Shown here one piece after another: positions 10,958-21,147 of a DNA stretch of 64,000 nucleotides. Origin of the DNA: Isoperla grammatica (Eukaryota > Arthropoda > Insecta > Plecoptera > Perlodidae); NCBI GenBank assembly GCA_945910005.1, contig OX246746.1, positions 23,756,181 to 23,820,180 on the forward strand, written 5' to 3'. The position numbers and the translations under genes were made by a program. The notes below the pieces were generated by a model, which saw only the letters and a list, made by a program, of their open reading frames with translations, had not been told where the DNA came from and made no database searches. Every line of letters begins with the position of its first letter. The first letter of the stretch is position 1.

Positions 10958-11115
10958 CTCGAAGAAAACCTAAAGTTTCTGAAACGTCCACAAAACCAGC
11001 TCTAAGTGCTGAACTGGCGTGCCTAGCTGTCACTAATCCTACATTACCGCCATTAATTATCTCAGAGAAATATCGATTTACGGATATCATATTACTCTCA
11101 TTCGCATTACTCAAA
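10958..11115 (-). CDS. Candidate internal coding exon, unknown protein
   Basis: The minus strand has an acceptor-like tract (CTTCTGCTTAAG) ending at 11116 and a donor (CGAG then GTATGG) after 10958. Between them 158 nt stay open in one frame, giving about 52 residues that include YFSEIINGGNVGLVTARHAS and then ALRAGFVDVSETLGFLR. The composition is balanced and protein-like, with helical amphipathic character, unlike the Ile/Lys/Asn-rich chance frames elsewhere in the window. I do not recognise the family. No adjoining exon could be identified on either side. It may be a real exon of a large-intron gene, a transposon exon or a chance open frame. Confidence 0.3.
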
Positions 11116-11379
11116 CTTAAGCAGAAGTTAGTTTAATCCTTGGATAGAAGCATAGCCGTAGTATTCATTGCGAATCGCTTTTAATGGTTAAGCTATAAAT
11201 ACATCCATTGAGTTATCCTATAAACTGTTAAACTGAGTTTCTATGGGCTAAAGTGAACCGGAATCCGATTTTGGCGAAGAGTTTTTAGGAAGTTTGGTGT
11301 GCGGTGTATTAGTGGCTGCCGGAGTAACGCTGCACCATTGAGTTGCCAACTGCGAACTTTCCACCCCACCTACTGCTAA

Positions 11380-11640
11380 GCAGCAGTAGTGTAGTGATGG
11401 CCCATCTGAACACCCGGATATGCCTGACGATAGTGTTAAGCAACTGTAGCTCTAGTTAGCTGCATCTCGTTGTTAAGTAGCTGCTAAGTGTTACTGTCAT
11501 ACTGCCACGAAGCTGTGGCTGCTGAAATACTGCTAAACAACTTACCTCTAGCGATGCTGCTTGGCAACTGCAGCTCTATTGACATTGCTGTAGTACTATA
11601 AGCAACAACTCTATTTTTATAAGTAGGCCTACCAGCAGGT
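11380..11640. repeat. Cryptic degenerate repeat rich in CTGCT / AGCAACTG
   Basis: Motifs such as AAGCAACTGTAGCTCTA (about 11439) and GGCAACTGCAGCTCTA (about 11563) recur with intervening CTGCTAA variants. This suggests an old, heavily mutated tandem repeat with a unit of roughly 120 bases. Exact copy borders cannot be set by eye. Confidence 0.5.
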
Positions 11641-13680
11641 ATAATGGGAGATTAATCTTTTGGGATACAGTTAAGCTGACATAGTTCTCTAATACTGATC
11701 ATTTCTGCACTGAAAATGCAAACATTTAAAGCTCTAGTTGTACTGTTGACGAGCAACAAGCTGTTACTCAGAGTCAAGAAGAAATTGCAGCTATATTAGG
11801 ATTTTACGGCTTATTATTTTTTTTTAACATAGGTAAATAATTGGGTCGGGTGACACAGCTCAGCAGCTGTATCAAATAATATGACATACGTAGGAAAGTA
11901 TACAGCTGAGACTATGGTGCTGCTGAGTAATTTGAGCTATATTGGTACTATATTGGTACCATAGGCGTGCGCACCGCCCCGTCAGTCTCGGTACATGTCT
12001 AATGTGTCAACTTCCGCCGCCAGCAGATTTTCACATACTAAATCTGTATGATTGTAAACCAATCCTTATTTTATAAATTAAATGCCTTAAAACGCATGAA
12101 ACGTGTTCTTAATTTTCCCCAAATTTAAAGAATTACCTGCAGTAAATAGTAAAGTAAAAATAGTAAATAGCCTCTATCCTGGTGGGCTCTCGCTTCCAAG
12201 ACCCCCCTTCGTGTTTTGATAATATAATCCTATAATGACGGGTCTAATGTTAGAATGCTGTGCACGCCTATTATTGGTACTGCAAAACAGCTTCCACGCT
12301 TCTGTCTTCTATACGGATACTGCTAGGATTATTGTGCTCTTTCTCACACACCATCTTCGTGCATGTGCTATTTTGTATTCTCCAACAAAGACTATTAAAC
12401 GATCGTGTGTTGTGCTGAGAAGGAAGTAATATAGATGCGAGATAAAAAGAAAAAAATCATGACAATTAGTGGCATTTAAACAAGGAATATTTATACATCT
12501 AACACGCACGGGGTATCGTTCGTATTGTAAACAGGCCGAGACCTCACATCAAGGGTACTTTAAACTACACATTTGCACCCTCGGACTTGATTCAACTAAC
12601 CGAGAAGCTTCGTATAATTAGGGTTGCAAATACGCTAAAAGATGAACGCCCATTCTTTTCAAATTTCTAACTATTGCGAGCGGGAAAACTATTGCGTGAC
12701 TAAAACACTTAAAATGTGTTGTGTGTAAATTGTTATTTTCTTCTAAAAGCCCACTTTTAAAACTCACAACCAAAACTATTTTATCGTGTTTTTCGGAAGG
12801 TTTTCTAAGAGTTTTGAATGGTATATTTTAAAACTAATAGATTTATTTTATTCACCATTCACGAGAAAACGCATTAGCTCTTATTTCATTCAATTTATTA
12901 TTACAAGAAGTTTAAGCAATGGAATATGGAAACTTTATAGAGTATATTTTTTATTAATTATTAGGGTCCTAGAACTTCATAGCGACAGACGGTGGTAATC
13001 TGTGGCAATTGAATGCCGCCATTTGTATGGCAAAAAGGCGAGTTATGCGAGTGCAATTCAGCATTTTACTAAATGTCTTTATCTAAACATCTTTCTAATT
13101 GCTAATTTTAGTATCTTTAAAAGTACCTGGTGTAGTGATAATATTTTATTAAAGTAGTTCCAATGATTTATAATACAAATTTAAAAAAATTACGTGTTTA
13201 TCCACGTATAGTCTCTGAATTGATCAATCCAAGTAATGTAATGTCAATGCTTCCCTTCAGTTTGCAATCACAATTCACTACAGCAGCTCTAATGCTGTTT
13301 TAATTAACTTTATTTGTTTCTGAAACTAATATACATTACACTATCACGTATTCCGTAAAATCAAGAACGTTCCTCATGAAGCCATCGAGATACCAATCAC
13401 AATAATATAGTATGGGAAGTCGGTTGTTCGATCCCATCTTCTACACTTTGTCTTTTAACACTTTTTCCCCACCCATGTATAGTGTATACTTACGAGCAAT
13501 TATTTTGATCACAAAGTGCAACTGACCAGAGCAGGAAGTTCTGCTCCGTACCCACTCTAATCGCTGTGACTTGCGTAGTGCGCAGTGCGACCGCCAGAAG
13601 CGAAGCTCTATTCGACCTAGCGTGTGACAGCGACACACAGACATTCATTCACGGGACTAAACGAGATTATACATACACAA
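11641..13680. other. Unannotated AT-rich sequence
   Basis: Several short open frames occur on both strands, but none has splice context or recognisable protein character. Confidence 0.45.
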
Positions 13681-13775
13681 AATTAGTATCGATTTTAATC
13701 GAATAATATACAATTGACGATCGATATCGATTTGAAAATAATCGATTTGAAAATTTTTGATAGATATCGATCGAA
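13680..13775. repeat. Cluster of ATCGAT palindromes
   Basis: ATCGATTTTAATCG, GACGATCGATATCGAT, AATCGATTTGAAAA and AGATATCGATCG occur within about 90 bases. TATCGATA-type sites bind DREF in insects, but here the cluster looks like a decayed short palindromic repeat next to a poly-T run (13820-13836). Confidence 0.6.
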
Positions 13776-13954
13776 AATGAATTCATTGGTTTTTTCATAA
13801 AAAATAACGATTGGTACTCCGTTTTTTTTTTTTTTTTGCAGTGCAATTAGTATTGAAATTCTCAACCATTCTTTTCTTTACTCATGTGGCTACTTTATTC
13901 GTTGTCGATAGTCGGAACTATAGTTCCCGTTTAATCAATTGATAACCCTACCAG

Positions 13955-14278
13955 AAAGGGTTCTATTAACGGGCTTGTCAATCGTGGAATTCTCTTCCAC
14001 TTAAGATCAGGATGGCACGCTCATTAGATGTCTTCAAAGCGTCTTTAACGGAGCATTTTTTAAACATTGTTTTGTAAATTTTAATTTTTTTATTGTTTTA
14101 TTGTGTGTTCCAGGTCCTTTTATATATTTTATAATTTATTTTGTTCATTAATATATTTAGATTTTAAGTAATTTTAGTATGGGTTGGCAGTCACTCTGTG
14201 TGTTTGGAGCTGTGCTCTTTTCTGCCAACCCATATTCACTTTTGTAATGAATGGGAATAATTAATAAATAAATAAATC
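13955..14278 (+). pseudogene. Non-LTR retrotransposon 3' end (C-terminus of the reverse transcriptase ORF plus 3' UTR)
   Basis: The frame ending in TAA at 14075 reads ACQSWNSLPLKIRMARSLDV and continues FKASLTEHFLNIVL. The WNSLP motif, followed by R-A-x-S-L-x-x-F-K, is the characteristic C-terminal tail of Jockey/CR1-like LINE ORF2 proteins. An in-frame TAA at 13967 interrupts the segment before it (QKGFY, stop, RACQ), so the copy is dead. The 3' UTR holds a short inverted pair, ATGGGTTGGCAG and CTGCCAACCCAT, which could fold. It ends in a TAA/TAAA-rich tail at about 14256-14277. The element is 5'-truncated, as most LINE copies are. The exact clade cannot be decided from this piece. Confidence 0.75.
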
Positions 14279-15705
14279 GTTTGCCAGTACATCGGATAAT
14301 AGACATCAATAGATTATATTTTTAATCCCCATACATTACTAAGTAATTGGTTGCTTCAACGATATCTGAAATCAACTAGACAAAGTCGTTACGAACTTTT
14401 AATAATTAATTATAAACTGCTACTTTCTTTGTTTTGCTTCATATTAGAACGAAAAAACAAAATGTTGAACAACATAAACTTATTAAACGATCAGCTACTT
14501 CACAAACTCTATATTCACCGATTTAGTTTACGTTTTGTTAATGATGTTTCAAATGCTTATTAAGTCAAAACTACAAGACAATTAAACCAAGAGAAAGCAT
14601 ATTTTAATTTATAACCATGAATGTGTTTTAATTAATGGTTTATATATGATCGCGCCCGTTTTACCCAGTCCACTTTATCAAGATTATTATACTTCATTAC
14701 TCATACGTCAAGCAAGTGATCTTATCTTACATGTGTAGGTCTGTTTCATGCTTGATGGTCGGAATGATATAAAATTCAATATTTTTCGTTTATCATAGAA
14801 TATGGTGTTTGTAATTCAGATCTGTTTCAAAACTTGGATGCGATATGAATTTAAACGAATTTAAGGAACAAAAGTTAAACTGTGATTGAAATGAACTTCT
14901 TTACATTCCGAAGTTTCCAAGTTATTTACAATGCTGTATATAAGTGTGTATATGCGTATAAGTATTATATTTGCATGTTCTGCTGGCATCTTATGCTGTC
15001 AATCATTTTAGTAATAACATTTAGAGAAATATTTCCGAGTTGAAACCGAATTGATTGTTTGTTATGGAAATTGGACAAACATTCATTCAATGGGCTAATA
15101 TTCTCAACCACTGGGCCAACTCTTTACACCGAAAACAGTAGACTAGATATATTTCGAGCAAACGAATGGGAATTCCTCGTTGTTGAAATGTTTAGAAATT
15201 GGATATAAAAGAATGCGAGCTAACATTTAATTAAAATCGCGAGGAATCTAGCTCGTAAGTTTAGGCTCAATTGATTCTGCATTTGTTTTTGGACCGTAGG
15301 AGGCTGTGACACCATCGTAGGGCTACAATAACGGCTTTGCTTCGCTTGGCTGACTCAAATTTGAGTTGCAAGAGTTCACGTCTAAAGTAGGTAACGTTGT
15401 GCTTAAGAGTGCAGGAGAATCAATTGCGATCCGGCTGATTAAACAGTGAAACTGAGGACTTCATTTTTAGGCATTTCGAAAACTGTGGATGCTAATATTG
15501 AAGACTGAAACTGTGCTTGAGTAATTATTGGCTCAGTGCTTTTGGTGGTAGCGATTTCACCCTCATTTTATTGCTACGCGCCAAAAGAAAGAGGAAGCGA
15601 AACATTAAAATTGCATTTCAAAATTATAATTAAGTGTTTCACATTATTAATAGTTTGTTACAAACACTGCCTTGAGGTTAATATACGAATGCTATTCCGG
15701 TTCCA
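14279..15705. other. Unannotated AT-rich sequence
   Basis: No supported gene or repeat was seen. Short frames here are AT-driven. Confidence 0.45.
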
Positions 15706-15710
15706 CTCCA

Positions 15711-15778
15711 GTCATCGGCAATCCTGACTGTAGTTTGTTTCAAGGACATTTCCTCAATCACAAGGTGAATGCAAGATT
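15711..15778 (+). mobile_element. SINE body fragment (family A)
   Basis: CGGCAATCCTGACTG, a diverged stretch, then TTTCCTCAATCACAAGG and GAATGCAAGATTGG. This is the 3' body shared with the tRNA-headed copies at 25622, 35163, 39760 and 55550. The tRNA-related head is absent or too decayed to see. Confidence 0.6.
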
Positions 15779-16539
15779 GGTTCCTACTTTTAACTCTGGG
15801 AAATTTGTTCAAAACAATCCATACCCACTTAAACCTAATTAGTTACCTTTTCTGATTCTTTTTCAGCGTATCTTCCCTTTATAGAATAATCACGCTTTTT
15901 TTCTATTAATTAATTATTATTTTGTGCCCAAATGGGAAAAGGTCATACTTATTAAATGAATCGAATATGTTGTCAATTTGAATATATTAAACTTTATCCG
16001 GTATCAAATGGCATCTTTGTATGATCTCTTGGGGAAGCGTTTTATTCTGTCAGTGAATGTAAATGTACTTCGAAACCCAAACATTATTCCAGCCAATACT
16101 ATTTATCCTTTTATTGCAAATCTATCGTATTCTTACACAAAATGTAAATTCCATAATAGTGCATAAAAATATAACGAAAGTGTATTTTTCAATCCCCACC
16201 ATCGAGGATGATGTGAGAGTAATATTATTACAGTGGCAAATAAAATAAGCGATGGGAATAGTAGCTTTGTCTCCACAATCGCCGTTTATGGACAGGTTTG
16301 AAGGGTTCCTGTGCACTCTTCCTGTGCACTCTTAACACAAATTGCTAAATCGTCCTCAACCGTTTAAAACGTTCGTAACAATATCTTATCTTAATCGTAA
16401 CCATGAAGTGTCCAAAGCTATATAAACACCATTTAATTGCAACAAGAGCCACCTTTTCACAGTCTTACTGGTCAGCTAAACGGCGAAGTGGATATACATT
16501 GTTCGCGCCTACCTCTCTAGTTTGTAATTTCATATTTAG
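15779..16539. other. Unannotated AT-rich sequence
   Basis: Only a 14-bp direct duplication, TTCCTGTGCACTCT, near 16306-16333 stands out. Confidence 0.45.
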
Positions 16540-16919
16540 GTTTAAGTCTCTTCCGGTTGTTTACGTCACGTCCTTCTACGCCCTTCGCTCTTATCTCGAT
16601 TTCCCCTCCCCTTGTGACGTATGCATGTTTTCGTGTTTGAGCTGCAATGTGCAGTCCCCTGTCTGGTTTCATCTCTCGCACGGCACGGACGAGTGTCATC
16701 TCTCCTTCGAACCGCTTGCGGACTCCGAGCGTCGAGCTCAACTTTGTCTACCCGCTGCTGCTTGTGGTTCGAGCCTCTCTTGAGGCGTTTTTCTTACTCT
16801 TTCTTTCTTCTCCTTTCAACCCTGGGTTCTTTATTCTTTTCTTTACCTAGCAAACTACTAGGCTAGTCTCTGCACTTCGGCATCACACTATTCTCCACTT
16901 CACTGCATTCTCGGTAAGT
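16540..16919 (+). promoter_or_regulatory. CpG-rich promoter-like block ending at a strong splice donor
   Basis: Unlike the AT-rich surroundings, this block is dense in CpG. It carries CTTCCGGTTGTTTACGTCAC (an ETS-type CCGGAAG on the minus strand, next to a CRE half-site), a second GTGACGTA, and then a pyrimidine-rich 3' part. It ends in CATTCTCG followed by GTAAGTTC at about 16913, a near-consensus 5' splice site. This is the layout of a TATA-less promoter with a noncoding first exon on the plus strand. The overlapping frames differ on both strands and none looks conserved. A LINE 5' UTR is an alternative explanation. Confidence 0.4.
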
Positions 16920-17388
16920 TCATTTCAAAATATACAGTCCACTTTCAGTTCTTATTATACAATCTTTTCTCTTTACTTCCCCGCGCTAACATACATAATT
17001 TATTACACGATCACAAACACAAGAGACGATAGAAAGAAGTATTGAAGTATTGAAATATTGACGTTATTCAGTGGGTCGCCCTTCATAATCTTTGTTACAG
17101 GTACACAAATAAAACTTCTGCTGACAGTACTAAAACAAAGAACAAACACACATTTGTCACCTTGTTATGTAGTTTAGTTGATAATCCAAACTATGCATTA
17201 AAATATATTTGTAGAAATAAATACAGCTTGCAGAAGAGAGGAAAGAATGCATGGAGAGCTGCTTCAAACCGATACACGAATTGGTTACATGAAAAAGAAT
17301 CTATTGTTACTATTTGATGACATTTTAGAAATTATTTTGTTTGATCTGAGTATATAAAATAGCACTCTACTGTATTAGTATATCTTAA

Positions 17389-17623
17389 GATGAATGAATG
17401 AATGAATGAATGAATGAATGAATGAATGAATGAATGAATGAATGAATGAATGAATGAATGAATGAATGAATGAATGAATGAATGAATGAATGAATGAATG
17501 AATGAATGAATGAATGAATGAATGAATGAATGAATGAATGAATGAATGAATGAATGAATGAATGAATGAATGAATGAATGAATGAATGAATGAATGAATG
17601 AATGAATGAACGAATGAATGAAC
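17389..17623. repeat. (TGAA)n microsatellite, about 58 copies
   Basis: A nearly pure tetranucleotide array of about 235 bp with a single change (CGAATGAA) near the right end. The minus-strand frames of repeated FIHS residues are products of this array and are not genes. Confidence 0.98.
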
Positions 17624-18582
17624 ATTTGTATACAGACAAGCCGAAACCTGTACCTGCGCTTTCAGACTTTATACAGATGTAACAATCATCAGTAGGGATA
17701 TAATTGCCAGCCCTCTATAATATATAATGAGCCTTGATATCTGATTAATCACATCAAGTGGATAATTTGCATCAAGTAAATAAATCCTTATCTAAGTACA
17801 TTTTGATGAGTTTAAACTGTGCTGCCTGCGAAACCTTGTAAATGTGCTACCACATTTTGAGCAGGCTGTGTTTTAGTGTTATGTTCGCCCTACATGAAGC
17901 AGTGGTATACAACGCTAGCAGTTATATCACTTCTCTTTTTATCGTTACCCCTCATAGTAATCTATAGGGTCACGACTTAATCGGTTAGGTTACTTCAATT
18001 GTTCGTTTAGACAATCATGAGGAAATCAACCACTCATCGATTAGTGATTCAGTTACAGCAATTTATAGTTTAAAAAAATAAAACAAAAATAGCCACTCTG
18101 TGTAGTGTCTTGATTAACAAATTAGACTTCAATAATATTATATATTACTATCACTGCACATATATATATAATATCTTTTAATTTAATTAGAGTTCAAAAA
18201 GAAAACAAAATTTAATTTAGATGGAGTGTTTCATTCACAATACAAATTATTGCTGTTTGACGATAATTAAATATAATTTCTGTTGCTTATTAGTACTTCT
18301 CGTGTTGAAAATCTGCATTTATAACAATAAATTAAATGTAGTTTGGTACGGAGTACTAATTTACTAATACACCCGTTTTTTAAAGTCCAATTCACAATCG
18401 AAATAAGACGTCTAATAATAAAAAGTGAGCTCAATGGGTTAATCGAAAACAAAACCAAAACCCAGATCAATGTTTTAATCATTTTCAAAACAAATATATT
18501 TTCCTTATATACATGTACAAATTATTTATTTTTAACTTTAATTCTTTATTTCTTTAAAAATAGAGCCATCGAAGAACAATTT
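17624..18582. other. Unannotated AT-rich sequence
   Basis: No supported features. The part next to 18582 may be the interior of the hAT-like element whose end lies at 18610. Confidence 0.4.
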
Positions 18583-18610
18583 CAATAGCCACCGGTTGCC
18601 GACCCCTGTT
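18583..18610 (-). mobile_element. hAT-like transposon terminus
   Basis: On the minus strand this reads CAGGGGTCGGCAACCGGTGG. CAGGGGTCGGCAA is a widespread terminal inverted repeat of animal hAT elements. The interior would lie to the left, at lower coordinates. I found no matching opposite end within the window, so this is either a solo end or the partner is decayed. Confidence 0.55.
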
Positions 18611-18985
18611 CAGATAATGGATATATATATATATATATTCTGTAGTCCTGTACAGTAATTCTTGTCTAGAGCAATGCACCTCATGTAATTGCCTTACGTT
18701 AAGATGCATAATACGCAGGTTTCAATCACAGATGTACTACGTGTTCTGTGTAGCCAATGCACGCAATCACTTTGAGCCCACATATATATATGTAGCCCGG
18801 GCGTCACTGATATAGATGCCTCAGCGGTAACACACAGCTCATGGGTAGCGCACTCGCGCTTTTATCCTTGGCGGGCCGTATTTTCAGGGTAAACTAATAT
18901 TTACTAGATTTATATTTATTTTGAATAGATCAAGGGTACGAAATTTTATCGAAATTGATATTTGAACGCGAAAAATTACCTTATA
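18611..18985. other. Short TA runs and a tRNA-like fragment
   Basis: TA dinucleotide runs lie at 18620-18640. Near 18820, GCCTCAGCGGTAACACAC resembles a Pol III A box like those of the SINE heads, but no B box follows at the expected distance. Confidence 0.3.
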
Positions 18986-19029
18986 ATATTATACACAAAT
19001 AATTATAGGTGTTAGTTCTATAACTATTA

Positions 19030-19580
19030 TAAATCCGACAATATGAGGAAATAGTTGGGAGCTGCTGGGGGGAACGGGGTGGGGATATTTAGCCCGAAAG
19101 CCTCCCCTTGCATGCGCCACTAAACACACAACTTCGGGAGGACGTGGGTTCAATTGAAAACACCGGTAGGACCGTGATCCAACAATATCTTTCTTGATGG
19201 GTGCGCGCACAATGAAAGCTGGTTACCCGCGCTGGCTACCGGCGCTGCTTGCCAGCACTGAACTACTTCATGAATGTTAGCATGCTTTCAAGTGCATCAA
19301 TATGCACAACAGAAGCAGGTTCAAGCTTGGCACCGTTCCGTTTTCCTCAATGAAATTAACCCATTTTCCCGCGCCGGTTACCAGTAAGCAGGTACCTACT
19401 TTCGAAGCAGGTATTTGCAGCAGGAAGGCATGCAGTAAGCGAGTACCCTGCTTTCTTTGTGTCCCGGCTCTTCCCAGGTCTGCTCGTCTGCACATCCTAC
19501 GCCGCTACGGCACTAAGTCCACCGCTAAGCAGCAAACTTGGTGGATGAGGGGGGAGGGGTGGGGGGGGGGGGGGGGGGCA
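19030..19580. other. GC-rich patch with poly-G run
   Basis: GC content is clearly raised, and a poly-G tract sits at about 19560-19578. Reciprocal GGTTACC motifs (about 19221, 19377) suggest a decayed inverted repeat. The 154-residue open frame crossing it runs through the poly-G and has no recognisable domain, so I do not call it a gene. Confidence 0.35.
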
Positions 19581-19934
19581 TGCGACATTCCTACCGAACG
19601 AGTGAACCAGACCACGTCACAACAGTTAACGATGAATCATCGGCGCATGGTCAAACCATCATTGAACCTTGATAGAATAATTGTACCCTTGAGTGAGAAA
19701 TATATATCTTATCACTATAGTTCTCACTCAACGACTGTACGGCGCACCAGAAAGGTTTCTTCATAAGCTGCGAACGTTGGGATTGAGTCCGACGAACAGC
19801 CCTCGGGCTTCCTCCAGTGGAAATGATCTCACCACCTGTATAAGTAAGAACACACGAGCTAATATCAAAGACCTCAATCAGATAATAGAACAATTAGCTT
19901 AAGAGCTGCGGCGACGACATGGCAACAGCGCTGC

Positions 19935-20080
19935 CACGCGGAGCGGCTCTAGTTAAACGTAGAGTCGATAGGGAAGTATCCTGTCGAGAACTTCTTTATC
20001 GACTTTTCAAGAGCCGCTCACAAGCTAGCCACCATATTCAATATTCATTGTCATTATTATTATTATTATTTTTGCTGTTA
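19935..20080 (+). mobile_element. Retroposon 3' end with (ATT)n tail, copy 1
   Basis: A perfect inverted pair, GAGCGGCTCT (about 19939) and AGAGCCGCTC (about 20009), forms a possible stem. It is followed by TATTCAATATTCATTGTC and an ATT-repeat tail. The tail region is nearly identical to 20525-20574. Confidence 0.45.
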
Positions 20081-20407
20081 CGACCAACCACAACCCAACT
20101 GAACTTCCGTTATGACGACTTCGATGTGTGATGGATCAGATTTGACCGACTCTTTATGACCTAGTTTTACAAATACTCAAAGTATGCCATATTATTAAGT
20201 TTCTATAGCAAAGCACGAAGCCGTCTAGTTGTAGAACACATTGCTCGTCATCCCATTTATGCAATAATGCTAATCAAGATGATAATTACAGTGACAAGAG
20301 CGTCACACCCCTATTTTTTAATATAAAACCTAGGAAAGATGTCATAAGAGCAACGAGGAATTTAATTTGTGTCGTGTGTGGGAATACTAAGTGTGGTAGA
20401 ATCTTTT

Positions 20408-20574
20408 GAGTCACGCGGAGACGATAACGATGCATCACTTGTTTTGTTTGCGACTCAAGCTCGCGCTGCGCAATTCATACGCGGACTTGGTTTGTTATGC
20501 CGGCAACCATTCCGTATGTTAACACCGTATTCAATATTCGTTGTCATTATTATTATTATTATTGTTGCTGTTAC
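20408..20574 (+). mobile_element. Retroposon 3' end with (ATT)n tail, copy 2
   Basis: TATTCAATATTCGTTGTC plus (ATT)n and GTTGCTGTTAC matches copy 1 over about 50 bases. TTGAGTC and GACTCAA upstream form a comparable short stem. The two copies are about 490 bases apart in the same orientation, so they are either two insertions or one duplication. Confidence 0.45.
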
Positions 20575-20989
20575 TATTACTATAATCACGACAATTAAGA
20601 TTATTAGTAATAAAATATACGTACTGTCCGTTTGTGAGGCATTGAGCGTCACAGTTCTTCTGTGAGTACTGAGTAGCTATATTGTGCAAGATCGTTACAT
20701 TTCATTCCAGTAGAATTCAATAAGTTCTCATAATAATTAAAGTGAATGTAGTCTTTCTAAGTCCCAGCCAGATTGATGAGTGGATTTTGTTCAATTTGTG
20801 CACTGAAATGATGAGTTTAATGTTTGTTGAGAGTTGTATTTCATATTATATCATTTCGGTCTCATTATCAGCATAAATATTTTTTATTTTTTATGACACA
20901 AATAAGCTCTTACAGCTCATTTTGGTAACAAGAACAATTTGTTGTGAGTCGTAAATAGATAATAATTAAAACATATTATTTAGATAATT

Positions 20990-21147
<158 letters not shown>

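Noticed and set aside
16403..16866. Overlapping plus-strand frames of 126, 81 and 67 residues
   Set aside because: Three competing frames across one CpG-rich block, none with domain features. A promoter or 5' UTR explains the openness better.
17332..17639. Long minus-strand frames of repeated FIHS residues
   Set aside because: They are translations of the (TGAA)n microsatellite with no unique coding sequence.
19302..19766. 154-residue plus-strand open frame
   Set aside because: It passes through a poly-G tract coding for a glycine run, has no recognisable domain and no splice support.
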